In this document: positions 29,611-41,100 of the stretch, piece by piece | How the letters are laid out: each line of letters starts with the position of its first letter | How positions within the stretch are numbered: position 1 is the stretch's first letter | Assembly (NCBI GenBank): GCA_000310025.1 | Contig: FN649730.1 | Span: forward strand, 1,745,633 to 1,793,036 | DNA length: 47,404 nucleotides | Direction of reading: 5' to 3' | Origin: Ectocarpus siliculosus | Taxonomy: Eukaryota > Sar > Phaeophyceae > Ectocarpales > Ectocarpaceae | Notes under the pieces: generated by a model | Told to the model about the DNA's origin: nothing | What the model saw: only the letters and a program-made list of their open reading frames with translations | The model's database searches: none | Position numbers and translations under genes: made by a program

Positions 29611-32600
29611 ATGGCGTCCCGGAAGCAGGAGCGTCAGCTCCAACAGGCCCGTGAGGCCGGGCAGATCGAGCCCGAGATGGACACGGAGACAGGTGCGACA
29701 TGCTTGTGTGGAAAATGTGGTAAAGTTGCTTGTCATGCCGGTTGATCATAGCGCGCCCGAGGACTTTAGTTGTTCCTTTAAATCGCTTTGGGACGACTTG
29801 CAGGAGCCTCATTGCTGTAAGCAAGAGTTGGCGGAGAGTGCGAGGTTGTTTGATTCGACTCTGTTGTCGCTTCTCGCTTTCGGGTTCTTCGGCAATGTGC
29901 GACCGAAATCGTCGCCGTGTCATGAAAGCTCACCAACCCCAAAAAGACGACATGCTGCTGTACATATGAAAAGCAATGGCCTCTGGTGTGTCATGACTAT
30001 TATGTAACAGTCATGACTCAAGATACCACAGCGTCTTAGGTAGACCAATTATCAAAGCTCCGTCACATTGCAGAAGAGTAGCAACTGCTGTGCCGAGAAT
30101 GGAGACGTTGGGAACATCTCGTCGAGAGCGTTCCTAAAACGTATCATTTTATTTGGGCAGCTATCTCTTGGTCGTGGAAGTAATCTAGCTTTTCAACTCG
30201 GTTCATGGGAGACGTATCATTTGATTTGGGCAGCATCTCTTGGTCGTGGAAGTAATCGAGCTTTTCAACTCGGTTCATGCCAGGCTTCCGCGTCAGTTGG
30301 AGCCGTTACTGATGTTAGAAAGTACTTGGTGACGAAAACAACAACACCAACAACCATGTATGTGGTATCCTCCACCGCAGGCAAGATGATCAACCCCCAT
30401 AACCCGGAGTTCATCACCAAGCGGCCGTGGTACCTGGGAGAGTCCGGCCCTTCCCTGGTGCACCACAGCAAGCAAAAGGTTGACGCCGTGCTTACCATGA
30501 AGAAGGCGGACGAGCTCGTGCAGCAGCGCTGGGCTACCAAGAAGAAGGCCGCCACGGGGTATCGGAAGGTGAGGCGCCGGGCGGATCGATGCGTATCGGG
30601 ATATACAGAAGCGTCGAATTATAGGCGTGTAGCAGGTGCGTCTACTGGGCGTGGTTGTTTGCTGTTGTTGTCGTTTCATTACATGTATCGGTGACAAGGC
30701 CGGTGATGGATGATTTTCGGCAGGGTTATTTTGGGAGGGAGGGAGGGAGGTGCTCAACCCCACTTTGGAGTTCGTGTACTGCTGTGTGGGGTTACAGCCG
30801 TGGAGTTGCAGCCGTGGGGTTGCAGCCGGGCTTACCCTCTTTAGGACTCCCCCCCCCCCCCCCCTCCCAGCAAATCACTTACGAATCCGCCAAAAAACTT
30901 CCCCCGTGCGGTGCAGGGTGCCTGCAAGAACTGCGGCGCGATGGGACACAAGGCCTCCGAGTGTGTGGAACGGCCTCGGAGCGGCAAGAAGGCGGCGATG
31001 AAGACGGGGATGGACATCGCCGCGGACGACGTCCAGACCGACCTCACTTCGCACGGAAAGGTGTGCTCGTACGGGGCCGCCTTAACGAAGATATTATTGA
31101 TCTAAATATGGAATAGAGAGGGGGGGGGGTTAAGTAGGAATTGGAGAGGGGGAATCGTATCCCTATTCCTAGCCCTAAAACCCAACTCCGTACCAACTAC
31201 TAAAACCAAGCTGAATGTTCTCGCCGAGGCTACTGGCTGTATGTGCCGTGCACGTGTCGAGTGTTGTTGGCGGCGTAGTGGGCATGACGTGCATACAGCA
31301 CAGGCCACGCCAACACCAACATTACCAACATCACCAACATCGCCAACACCACCACCAACAGCAGCAGCAGCAGCAGCAAGAACTGTGTTAAAAAATGTTT
31401 TTTGTTTGTTTCGCCCTGCACAGGTGTCCTTCGACGCGAAGCGGGACCGCTGGCTGGGCTACCACCCGGATGAGCACAAGCACACCATCGAGCGGTTCAA
31501 CAAGATCGACCAGGAGAGGAGGAGGGCGAGGAGAGAAGATGCGGAGAAGCAGGAGGAGCGGAGGAAGGTGGGCTTGAAGGCTCTTTGGTCGATGGTCGAT
31601 GGTAGTCATCTATGTAGAAGGTCTACGGAGATTTGGGGGGGGGGGGGGGCTTTTTAGGGGGGGGATGGTTTTGGGGGGGGAGAAAGGAGGCGGAAAAACA
31701 GGAGGAACGGAAGAAGGGGGGCTTGAAGGCCCTTTGGTCGAAGGGGGATGGGAATCATNNNNNNNNNNNNNNNNNNNNNNNNNNNNNNNNNNNNNNNNNN
31801 NNNNNNNNNNNNNNNNNNNNNNNNNNNNNNNNNNNNNNNNNNNNNNNNNNNNNNNNNNGCCTTAAAACCAAATTCCTTACAAATTATAAAAACAAAGGTA
31901 AATTTTTTGGCGGAGGTTACTGGCTGTATGTCCCGTGCACGTTTCAATTGTTTTTGGGGGCGTAGTGGGCATGAGGTGAATACAGCACAGGCCACGCCAA
32001 CACAAACTTTACAAAATTCACAAAAATGGCAAACACCACCACAAACAGAAGCAGCAGCAGCAGCAAGAATTGTTTTAAAAAATTTTTTTTTTTTTTTTCG
32101 CCCTGCACAGGTTTCTTTGGACGGGAAGGGGGACCGCGGGTTGGGTTCCCCCCGGGAGGAGCAAAAGCACACCTTGGAGGGTTTAAAAAAGTTGGCCCAG
32201 GAGAGGAGGAGGGGGAGGAGAAAAAATGGGGAAAACCGGGAGGAGGGGAGGAAGGTGGGTTTAAAGGTTTTTTGGTGGAGGGTGGATGGTATTCATTTAT
32301 GTAAAAGTTTTAGGGAATTTGGGGGGGGGGGGGGGGCTTTGTAGTGTGGGTATGGTTTTGGGTGTGGAGAGAGGAGGCGGAGAAGCAGGAGGAGCGGAGG
32401 AAGGTGGGCTTGAAGGCTCTTTGGTCGATGGTGGATGGTAGTCATGTGTGTAGAAGATCTACGGAGATTTGGGGGGCGGGGCTCCGTAGTGTGGGTATGG
32501 TTTTGGGTATGGAGAGAGAAGGCGGAGAAGCGGAGGAAGATGCGTGTCTTGTGGACTCTTTTGGCCAATATGGTAGTCATCTGTGTAGAAGGTCTACGGA

Positions 32601-35600
32601 GAGTGGGAGGGGTCGGGGGGCTATGGATGTATTTTTCGTAGATGCATTTCTTTGGATAGCACACGGGATCCTTCCCCTATCATGAGCTCCCTTGTACAAT
32701 CCTTTCTCTATCTTTGTTTGGATACCTAAGTGGGCTTCATGTGTGTGATCACTCAAGCCTAGTACACCGTCAGCCCCTTTCTGGAGATGGTGCCCTGGTG
32801 AGTATGGATCAGTTGCCATTTCCCTGGCAAGCAAGCAAGTCGATTGGCTCCAGGAAATCAAACGCGCATCCTCTTGTTTATAGTTTCGGTAGCGCGCGCG
32901 TTTCATGTTTGATGGCATGGAAGAACGGCCACTGTAGCGTGAGACATTGTGTGTGTTGTAGATTGACAGCGTGGCTGCGGCGTGAAAGTATGGGACTTAT
33001 GTTGCAAGACTGATGCACAGCGTGGCCGCGGCGTGAATTACGAGATTCACGTTGCACACTGATGTATGGCATTTTTTTTTTACCCCTGGCCATCCACCTC
33101 ACCCCTTTACCGCTCTCTCGCCCTGATCACCTGAGCAGGCCAAGGAAAAACTGCGGGAGATCAGAAAGGCCGCAAAAGCCGCAGCAGCGGCGAAAAGCGG
33201 CACAACCGGTGTCGGTTCGGCGTCCAACGGGGGAGGCGCGAATGGTACCGCTTCAGCGAGCGGCGGCGGTGCGAACGGGACCGCTGCTGTGGATAGCGAT
33301 GACGACGACAGCGATGTTGCCGGGGGAGGTGAGACGTCGCTCGACGAAATCAGCCGTTCGACAAGAATCAACCAAAAAATAGACGTACATAACTATCAAT
33401 TATCAATGGCGACATGTGGGAGGGAAGTGTGCCGGGTAAACATAGTTCATGGCACGTACAATCATGGCATCGACATCATGAGAAGCACAACATTCCGGGA
33501 ACTGTAATAGTCGGGTTTGGTTTCCCGATGAGTTTATTCATGGCTCTTCTCTTATGTTGGCTTGCCATCGGCTGCTGACGTATGGCAATGGACCTCGGTA
33601 TGGTATCTTTGCTGACACGTTTTTTGTGTCCTTCTGGTGGAAGTGCCGAGATACAGCGGCTGCTTGTACCGCCGTACTTACGTGAACAAGCCTATTTTTT
33701 CTCATGTCGCCCTCTGCTACATATTATTAAAGTATGATTTTACACACAAAACACATACGCACCCACAGGCAAGGGCAATGAGAGCGAGAAGGACAGCGAT
33801 GAGGACACGGGGTCGGACTCTGACGCTTCCGACTACGACTCTGACGAGGATGGGGGCTCCGAAGATGAGGACAACCGGGAGTTCGTGCAGAAGGACGTCG
33901 AGCAGAGGGATTTCCAGGCAAGGGCGGCGGCGGGGGGGAGCAGCATGTCAAATGTTTTTGTTGCAAGCTTTTTTTGGCGTCATGATGTCTTGGTGGAAAA
34001 GAAGTAATGCCACAAGGCCGTACGGGTTTTTTCGTAGTGATGGTGCGGATGGATTCATGCGGAACCATGTGGAACCATGTGGAAACCTACAGGAGGCAGC
34101 TTTGGGGAGCGGGGGCTCAGTTGCGTGTTTGACTCGCCCGCGCGGTCCCGACCGTACCAGGCAGCAGCATCTCACCCACCCGTAGATTCATGCCTCTCAT
34201 GTGTGGTAACATCTTTGTGCGCGTGTGCGTTTGTAGAGTTTCGGCGTGGCGAAGAGGCAACAGGGGTTGGTGGTATCCAGACGAGGACGAATGCAAGTTG
34301 TTCTTGACAAGCAGTGGAGTCGTTTCCGGGGTCGATTGGCCCAACAATAATGACCCCGTTCGGTGCTTCGTAACCAACGCTCTAGAGACCGAGTGGGTCA
34401 GCAACGGACGGGGATGTCGGCGCTGCCCAGAGCGTAGGAGACACCGCCGTGAAATCAGTAGACAGATATATCAGGAAAAAGAACGTTGATTTTTGATCGA
34501 CGCCATGTTTCATCACATTTTCGCTACAAATTCCTTTTTTTCCGGAAAATAAAAAAAACAAAACAGTTACATGTCTATGCACAGAATTGAGTCCAGAAAG
34601 AATTAGCGATTAATCCGCAGATATGAGTCCAAGACACGTTTATCAAATTGATTCATAGTGCTGTGCATAATACTTCCGTGCCTGAATACCACCCAACCCC
34701 TACAAAAAAACAGGGTCGAGTGGCCCGGCAGGGTGGTCTCGGTGGTGCCCAGATGAAGACAACTGTGCGAAACCTGCGTATCCGAGAAGACAGGGCCAAG
34801 TACCTCTACAACCTCGACCCCAACTCGGCCTACTACGACCCCAAGACGCGTGCGATGCGCGACAACCCCATGCCCGAGACGGCGGCGGAGGACCTCGTCT
34901 TCGCTGGAGACAACTTCATCCGGTAAGTTGATTCGTTGTGGAACATATAAAAGTGTAATTGTGTGTTTTTAGGAAATGGTCGGTCTGTTCGGGTGAAGCG
35001 GTCGAAAGCTGCTCTGAACAGGTCGAAAACAGAAAAACGGCTGGCTCCCCGAACAAGTCTCCAGACCTAATAGTACACGTCTGAAACTGCTGTTTTTACA
35101 CACACAAATCTGCAGCTGTTGTTTGAATATACACAATCAAAGAGAGTCCACCCGTTCGAGACATTACGATATAACCACATTCGAAGAGTATTGGCAGGAC
35201 CTTAATTTTATTTGATTGGCATCCATCGACCGCGCTAACCGGCTGACAGAGGCCGTAGGTAGCGGGGTAGGAAAGCAAGCATCCTCTGTTAGTCATCGGG
35301 GGGAAGGTTGGACACCAGGGCCCAGTCACCCGGTTCGAAAATGCGTGTCTAGGTATTTTTTTGTGTTGTGTGGTGTGGTTACCACTTCATCCGGTAGGTT
35401 GTGGGTGTATGGGTACGTCTTTGCTGTTGGCATCGGCTGCGCTTTTTTCCGGTTGAAAAATGATGAGACGTCAGTCTCGGCGCCCCAACAAACAGAAAAC
35501 GCTTGTAAGGCCATGCATGCTCTGTGTATCCTAACGGGTTGACCAATGAAAACGCGTCAGTCTCATTAGTGTGGCTAAAACGGATCACGCTTGTCATGGT

Positions 35601-38109
35601 TTGAGGGGTAGTCAAGGGGGAGGGCTGCTGGGCTATTCCTCCGAACTGTGCGTGCATGTTCCTGTTGTTCGCATCGACCGTTGTAGCGGCTGACTATTAG
35701 TGGAAAGACGCCAGCCTTACAGATTGCAGAAGTTTGGATAACGTGAACGATGTAAGTTCCCCGGTGTTTGTGAGAACCACGCGCCTAGCCTGAGGATCGC
35801 GCCCAGCTGCTGTCCCTCCGCACTACACTGCGGATCGCAACGCGTTGCGCGCGCATACGTAGGCCACCGTATGCGCGTGTTCCCCGTTTGTTGTACGGGC
35901 TTGCCCATGTCATATCTGCAGCGTCTCTCCCGTCAGTTGATGGCGCTCGTTACGTCAGCGTGCCAGCTCAGAGTGGGCTGTGCCCACGACACGGCAGAGC
36001 TGGTCCTGCGTTACCGCTGTGCTGTGCGCAGCCCCCCCGCTCGCCCCTCTTCCTGCCCCTTCCACTTTTTCCCTCTTTTCCCGTGGCCTCTTCCTAGACA
36101 GTCTGCCCTTGTCCCGTGCGTACCTCACGACCCCCACAACCACTCCGGGGAATCACCCGTTTTACCGCAGCAGACTGAGGGATCAACACCCTCCAAGCTT
36201 GTTCGAGAGTTCTTGCACACCCTTATCTGGCGTCAGCAGCACCCTTTGTCAAGTGAGCTGCACCTTGCTTGTCAAGTCAGCCACACCTTGTCACCCAACC
36301 TCTTCCGCTCTCGTTCAGTGTCCCAACATGTCCTCCTCCGACCACCCAACATCTACAACCACCTACCTCTCTGAATCGTCGGAGCGTCGTGGATCACCGG
36401 GTTCGAAGCCGGCACCCCCGGGAAAAAACCGGCTTTCCTCGGTGATTCCGGCTTCGCACCTGGTGATGCACGACGCTCCGACGGTTCAGCCAGGTAGTTG
36501 AAAAAAAACGAAAAAAATGTTTGGATCGTCGAAGGACGACATGTCGGGAGACTGAACGAGAGCGGACAAAGTTGGTTGACAAGGCGCCAGGCAAAAGGGG
36601 CGCAATAAAAAAAACATCATGCACTCTCGAACGGACTGGAGGGTGTCGATCCCTCAGTTCCTGTGCTAAACAGGCGATTTTTTTCCCGTGGTCATGGTTG
36701 TGGGACCGGTACGTACGGGACAACGACACATTCACTAGGAAGAGGCGACGGAAATCTGGGAACAGCAGGGGAAAAAGTGGAAGTGACAGGCAGAGGGGTT
36801 CTGCACGGTACAGAGGCATGCTGCAGAACCACGTCATCTGGCGTGGGGTAGACGCACGCCACCCTGGGCTGGCACGCTGACGTAGCGATCGGCAACAACA
36901 ACCGAAGGGAGAGCCGCTGTATGACGTGGCGAGATACGCTTTGATTGGATGAGACCGTGCAACGGACGGGGTTATGTCGGAGCACGCGCGCACAGCGGTG
37001 GCATGCGTAGATGCGCGCGCGTACAATACGCGTTGTGGTCCGCAGAATATAGTGTGGACTGACAGCGGTTGGGCACCATCATCCTCAAGCTAGGGAGCGT
37101 GGTCCTCGCACAAACACCGGGGTACTCACATGATCACGCAAATCTAGTCATCGGGCCCCCGGGGGGGGGGGGGGGGCGCGGAGGAGAGCTGACTTTTGTA
37201 CCGTGTGTTTCGGGTTGGTTTGTGTCATGACGGTTAAATTCAAGTTTGGTTGGTTGTGTCGGTGCGCCTCGTGCGCAAGCGCGCACTGCCGTGGTGTAGG
37301 CATACGTGTATGTACAGAACAAACTCGCCCGCGCTTCAGACCAGAGGAGTTCAGAAACTGACCCTAAAAAAAATCAAATGTTTAAGAACTTGAGCACGAT
37401 TTGTGAGGTCTGGTATGGTAAGATAAGAACCCCTACACCAAAACCTATGTAGCCATCATTAACATTCGTAGCATGACCCTAGGAATACGGTAACAACCTC
37501 AGCCTCGGCCGAAAGCATAATATTAATAGAGGTTCTTACGTTCCGATGTTTTTTTTTTTTTACCGACACACAACAAATTCATCTCTTCCACAGAGAAGAG
37601 TCGGGGAATTAGCAACGAGTGTATCCATAGCGTTAGCGGGCACTACCAGGGTTTCTACAGTCCCCCGAGCAGCATATCTATGTTTGTTTCCGTCGATGCC
37701 GAAACACGCCTCATTTTTTGTTTTTTTTCGCGACAGTTACACCGGCGACGTCCGGGAGCAAGCTCGCACGTCGGTGTTCGCGTGGGAGGCGGCCGATCGC
37801 GGGCAGGAGGTGCACCCCGTAGCGGACCCCAGCCAGGCCGAGATGCTCAGGAAGAAGTTCGACGACAAGAAGACCACTCTCAAGGAGGTGCGTAGATTTT
37901 ATCGTCAGGATGTGATGGATTCATGTGTTGTTCTTGTTCTTGCTCTTGTTCTTGCTCTTGTTGTTCTTGTCGTTGTCGTTGTCATTGCTGTTGTTGCTGT
38001 TCTTGTTCTCGCTCTTATTCTTATTCTCGTTCTTGTTCTTGTTCTCGTTTTTGTTCTTGTTCTCGTTTTTGTTCTTGTTCTCGTTCTTGTTCTTGTCCTT
38101 GTCCTTGTA

Positions 38110-38144
<35 letters not shown>

Positions 38145-41100
38145 CGTTGTTGTCGTTGCTTTTGCAGTTGCAGTTGCAGTTGTCGTCATTGCCGTCGTTG
38201 TTGTTGTTATCGTTATCTCCCGGTCTTTTTTCCTTACGGAGGAACACCGCCAGCGGCGTATCCTGTACATCCTTGACGAGTGCACGGACAGAACCGAACA
38301 GGGCAATGCTTCTCATGAAACAAGCATTGGGTTCAAACCACATTTGGGGGAAACGGCATCGGGTGCAAACCCCACGGGGGGGAACCACCATTGGGTGCAC
38401 ACCACGTTGGGGGGAAACGCCATTGAGTGCAAACCCCGTTGGGGGGAAACGCCATTGGGTGCAAACCACATTGGGGAGAAACCCCATCGATTTCGGTAGT
38501 AGTGCTGCATGGATGCTAACTCAAGTCTCCCTGACGTTGCTGCTGCTGTGTGTTGCAAACGCCATTCCCTCTTGGGCCAATAGGAGCAAAAGCAGCGCAT
38601 CCTCGACAAGTACGGAGGGTCGGAGCACCTGGACGTGCCGGACGCGAGGCTGCTGGTGGGGCAGACGGAGAGCTACGTGGAGTACGACCGCACGGGCCGT
38701 GTCGTCAAGGGCGCGCCGAAGGTGATTGATTGTTTTGATTGATTGGCTGATGATGAATTTCGACCCGCGCTGGGCTCGACTGGAAACAACGTAGTGAGGT
38801 GGTTGGCTGGTGTTGATCGGGGCGACTTCGACCCGCGCTGGGCTTGACTGGAAACAACGTAGTGAGGTGGTTGGCTGGTGTTGATCGGGGCGACTTCGAC
38901 CCGCGCTGGGCTTGAATGAACAGTAGACTGCGTCTTGAGGTGATTGGCTGATGATGACCGGGGCGATTCCGACCCGCGCTGGGCTTGACTGAACTGTAGA
39001 CAACGTCGTGAGGTGATTGGCGGGTGGTGATCGTGGCGGTTTCGACTCTACGTTGTACTTGAATGAATAGGAGCAGCAAGCACGAAGCAAAAAGTGGCCA
39101 AATCGACCCGACCGGCTGCTTGACTGGACTTGGTTGAGAACAGAAAACCACGCAGGTAATGACAGGCCTCACGACTACGGCGTGCGTGGGTTTACATGAG
39201 TACACACACAGACACACCCTCGCTGCTGTTGCCTCGTTCGTCCCATTGACATTTCGTCTTCGCTCATAATTTGTCCCGCCGTTGCACTTGCCGCTGCTGT
39301 CCTCTCCCGGGAATCGGATCGAATCGGATACGCGCAGGCCGTCGCGAAATCTAAGTACGAAGAGAACGTGTTCCCGTCGAACCACACGTCGGTGTGGGGC
39401 AGCTACTTCGACAAGAGGTCGATGAGGTGGGGCTTCAGCTGCTGCCACTCGCTCACGTTCAAGTCGTACTGCACCGGAGAGGAGGGGAAGGTGAGGGGCT
39501 TGGCTTGCGGTGTAACCCTTGACCGCAAGTTCACATTTTGTTTTTGTCGTGAAGTCGTGCGGTAACGTGAGGTCTCGGATTGCCGTGTAGCCCGTCCCTT
39601 ACCTCTTTTTGTCGTACAGCAGTAGTCCCCGCTTTAAGGGCACCTAAACTAGGGGCACCCGATGCTTGAAGGAAGAAACTGTTTGTCCGAAGCATGGTGC
39701 CCCGCAGAATGTAATATACAGAGAGGGGTATCACTTGGGGGGACACTTGCCCACTTTAATGACACTATTAACATGAATGACCAGAGAGTGTCCTGAAAGG
39801 GGGGACGACTGCGTTGGGGGGGGGGGGGGTCGGCCACTTTTCTGCCCTTCCGCGGGGTCGCTAAATCAGATTGACTTGTGAAATGCGAGTGACGATCAAT
39901 AAACGGGACCACGTCGATGTTTTTTACAGCCACGTCACCCTTTGTTGTTTCTTCCGTGTGTGTAACTGTGATGGTGCGACTGACGATCGATGAGTGGATG
40001 CCAGTACGATATTTTTGTTAACTGTGGTAGTGGGACTGACGATCGGTAGAAGGGACTACGATAATGTTCAAAACTGAAAGTGCGACTGACAATCAGTAAA
40101 ATGGCACTCTACGATAATGTGTTCAACAGCCATGTCACCCTGTTGTTGTCTTCGTGCGTGTGTGTAACTTGTGAAGGTGCGCCCGACGATCGATCAGTAT
40201 ATGGCGCTGCGATAATGTTTTTTATCTGTGAAAGTGGGACTGACGATCAGTAAAAGGGACTACGGTAGTGGTTTAGCTGTGAAAATGGGACTAGCGATCC
40301 TTAAAAGGGACTATTATTCCATTATGTTTTTTACTGCAATGTCACCCCGTTTTTATTTTCGTGCGTGTGTGCAACTTATGAGAGGGCGAATAATGATCAC
40401 AAGATGGGACTGCGATAATGATTATTTACAGCAATGTCGCCCGTTTGTTCTCTCCGTATGTGTGTGTGATGATGATCAGTAAATGGGACTGCAATAATGA
40501 TTTTTACAACAATGTCACCACCCATTTGTTGTCTCCGTATGTGTGTGCGAGAAGGTTGCGAACGATGAGGCCAACTCTGTGCTCAACGTCGACCTGGCGG
40601 GCGAGCGGAAGATGCTCGAGGGAAGAAAGGAGGGGGAAGCGTCCAAGGTAAGATAAATATAATAGCAGTGTCTTCTCGAGCACTTGTAGATGATGAAAAA
40701 AACTCTTGTTACGTTGCGACTTTTTTCCAAAACCAAGTTACCAGTAGAGTTTTCATACTTTTTTCTCGATCTCATTCTTTGTGTTTATTTTTTGCAAGGG
40801 CGAGTGATTAAATGATTGTTTTTCATCTCAAGGGGGAGTCAATGGATCATAGCATTTGATGGTAGTTTGTTTCTCTCTTCTCTATTTTGGCACTTATTCC
40901 TCTACGTGTGTGGTTCTTTGCATCCCTGTACGTGTGTCTGTTTTTGCAGGTGCCGGAGATGACGGCACGATCGGACCTCTACGGAGAGGGTACGGCTAAC
41001 GTTGACCTAGACGAGGACAAGCTCAAGGAGGTAACCTACGGTTCTTGTCGCCGTTGTCGTTAGGCTGTTGTTCTGTCTGTTGTCATCGTCATTGCTATTT

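Larger units (their letters stand above)
31540..32640 (+). repeat. Tandem copies of the SLU7 exon 4 end with its donor (about 130-140 bp units)
   Basis: Each unit holds the exon end (AGGAGGAGCGGAGGAAG), the donor GTGGGCTTGAAGG, then TCTTTGGTCGATGG, GTAGTCAT, GTAGAAGRTCTACGGAGA and a long G-run. Units are visible at 31540 (authentic, boundary 31567/31568), 31684, about 32220 (corrupted), 32373 and 32515. The last is shortened. The array is interrupted by the N gap and the corrupted segment, so the real copy number is unknown. Confidence 0.8.

Noticed and set aside
32111-32254. Alternative, mutually exclusive copy of SLU7 exon 4
   Set aside because: The substitutions look like base-call smearing into neighbours and destroy conserved residues (for example [12 protein letters not shown]). 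The copy abuts the N gap, so an assembly artefact is more likely.
37905-38487. Minus-strand frames with Asn-Lys or Thr-Arg repeats
   Set aside because: They are complements of the same microsatellite, with no other coding evidence.
37546-38499. 317-codon plus-strand open frame with long Val/Leu runs
   Set aside because: Its middle is translated TTCTTG/GTT microsatellite and its end is the 32-bp minisatellite. Only the part within 37737-37887 is real SLU7 exon 8.
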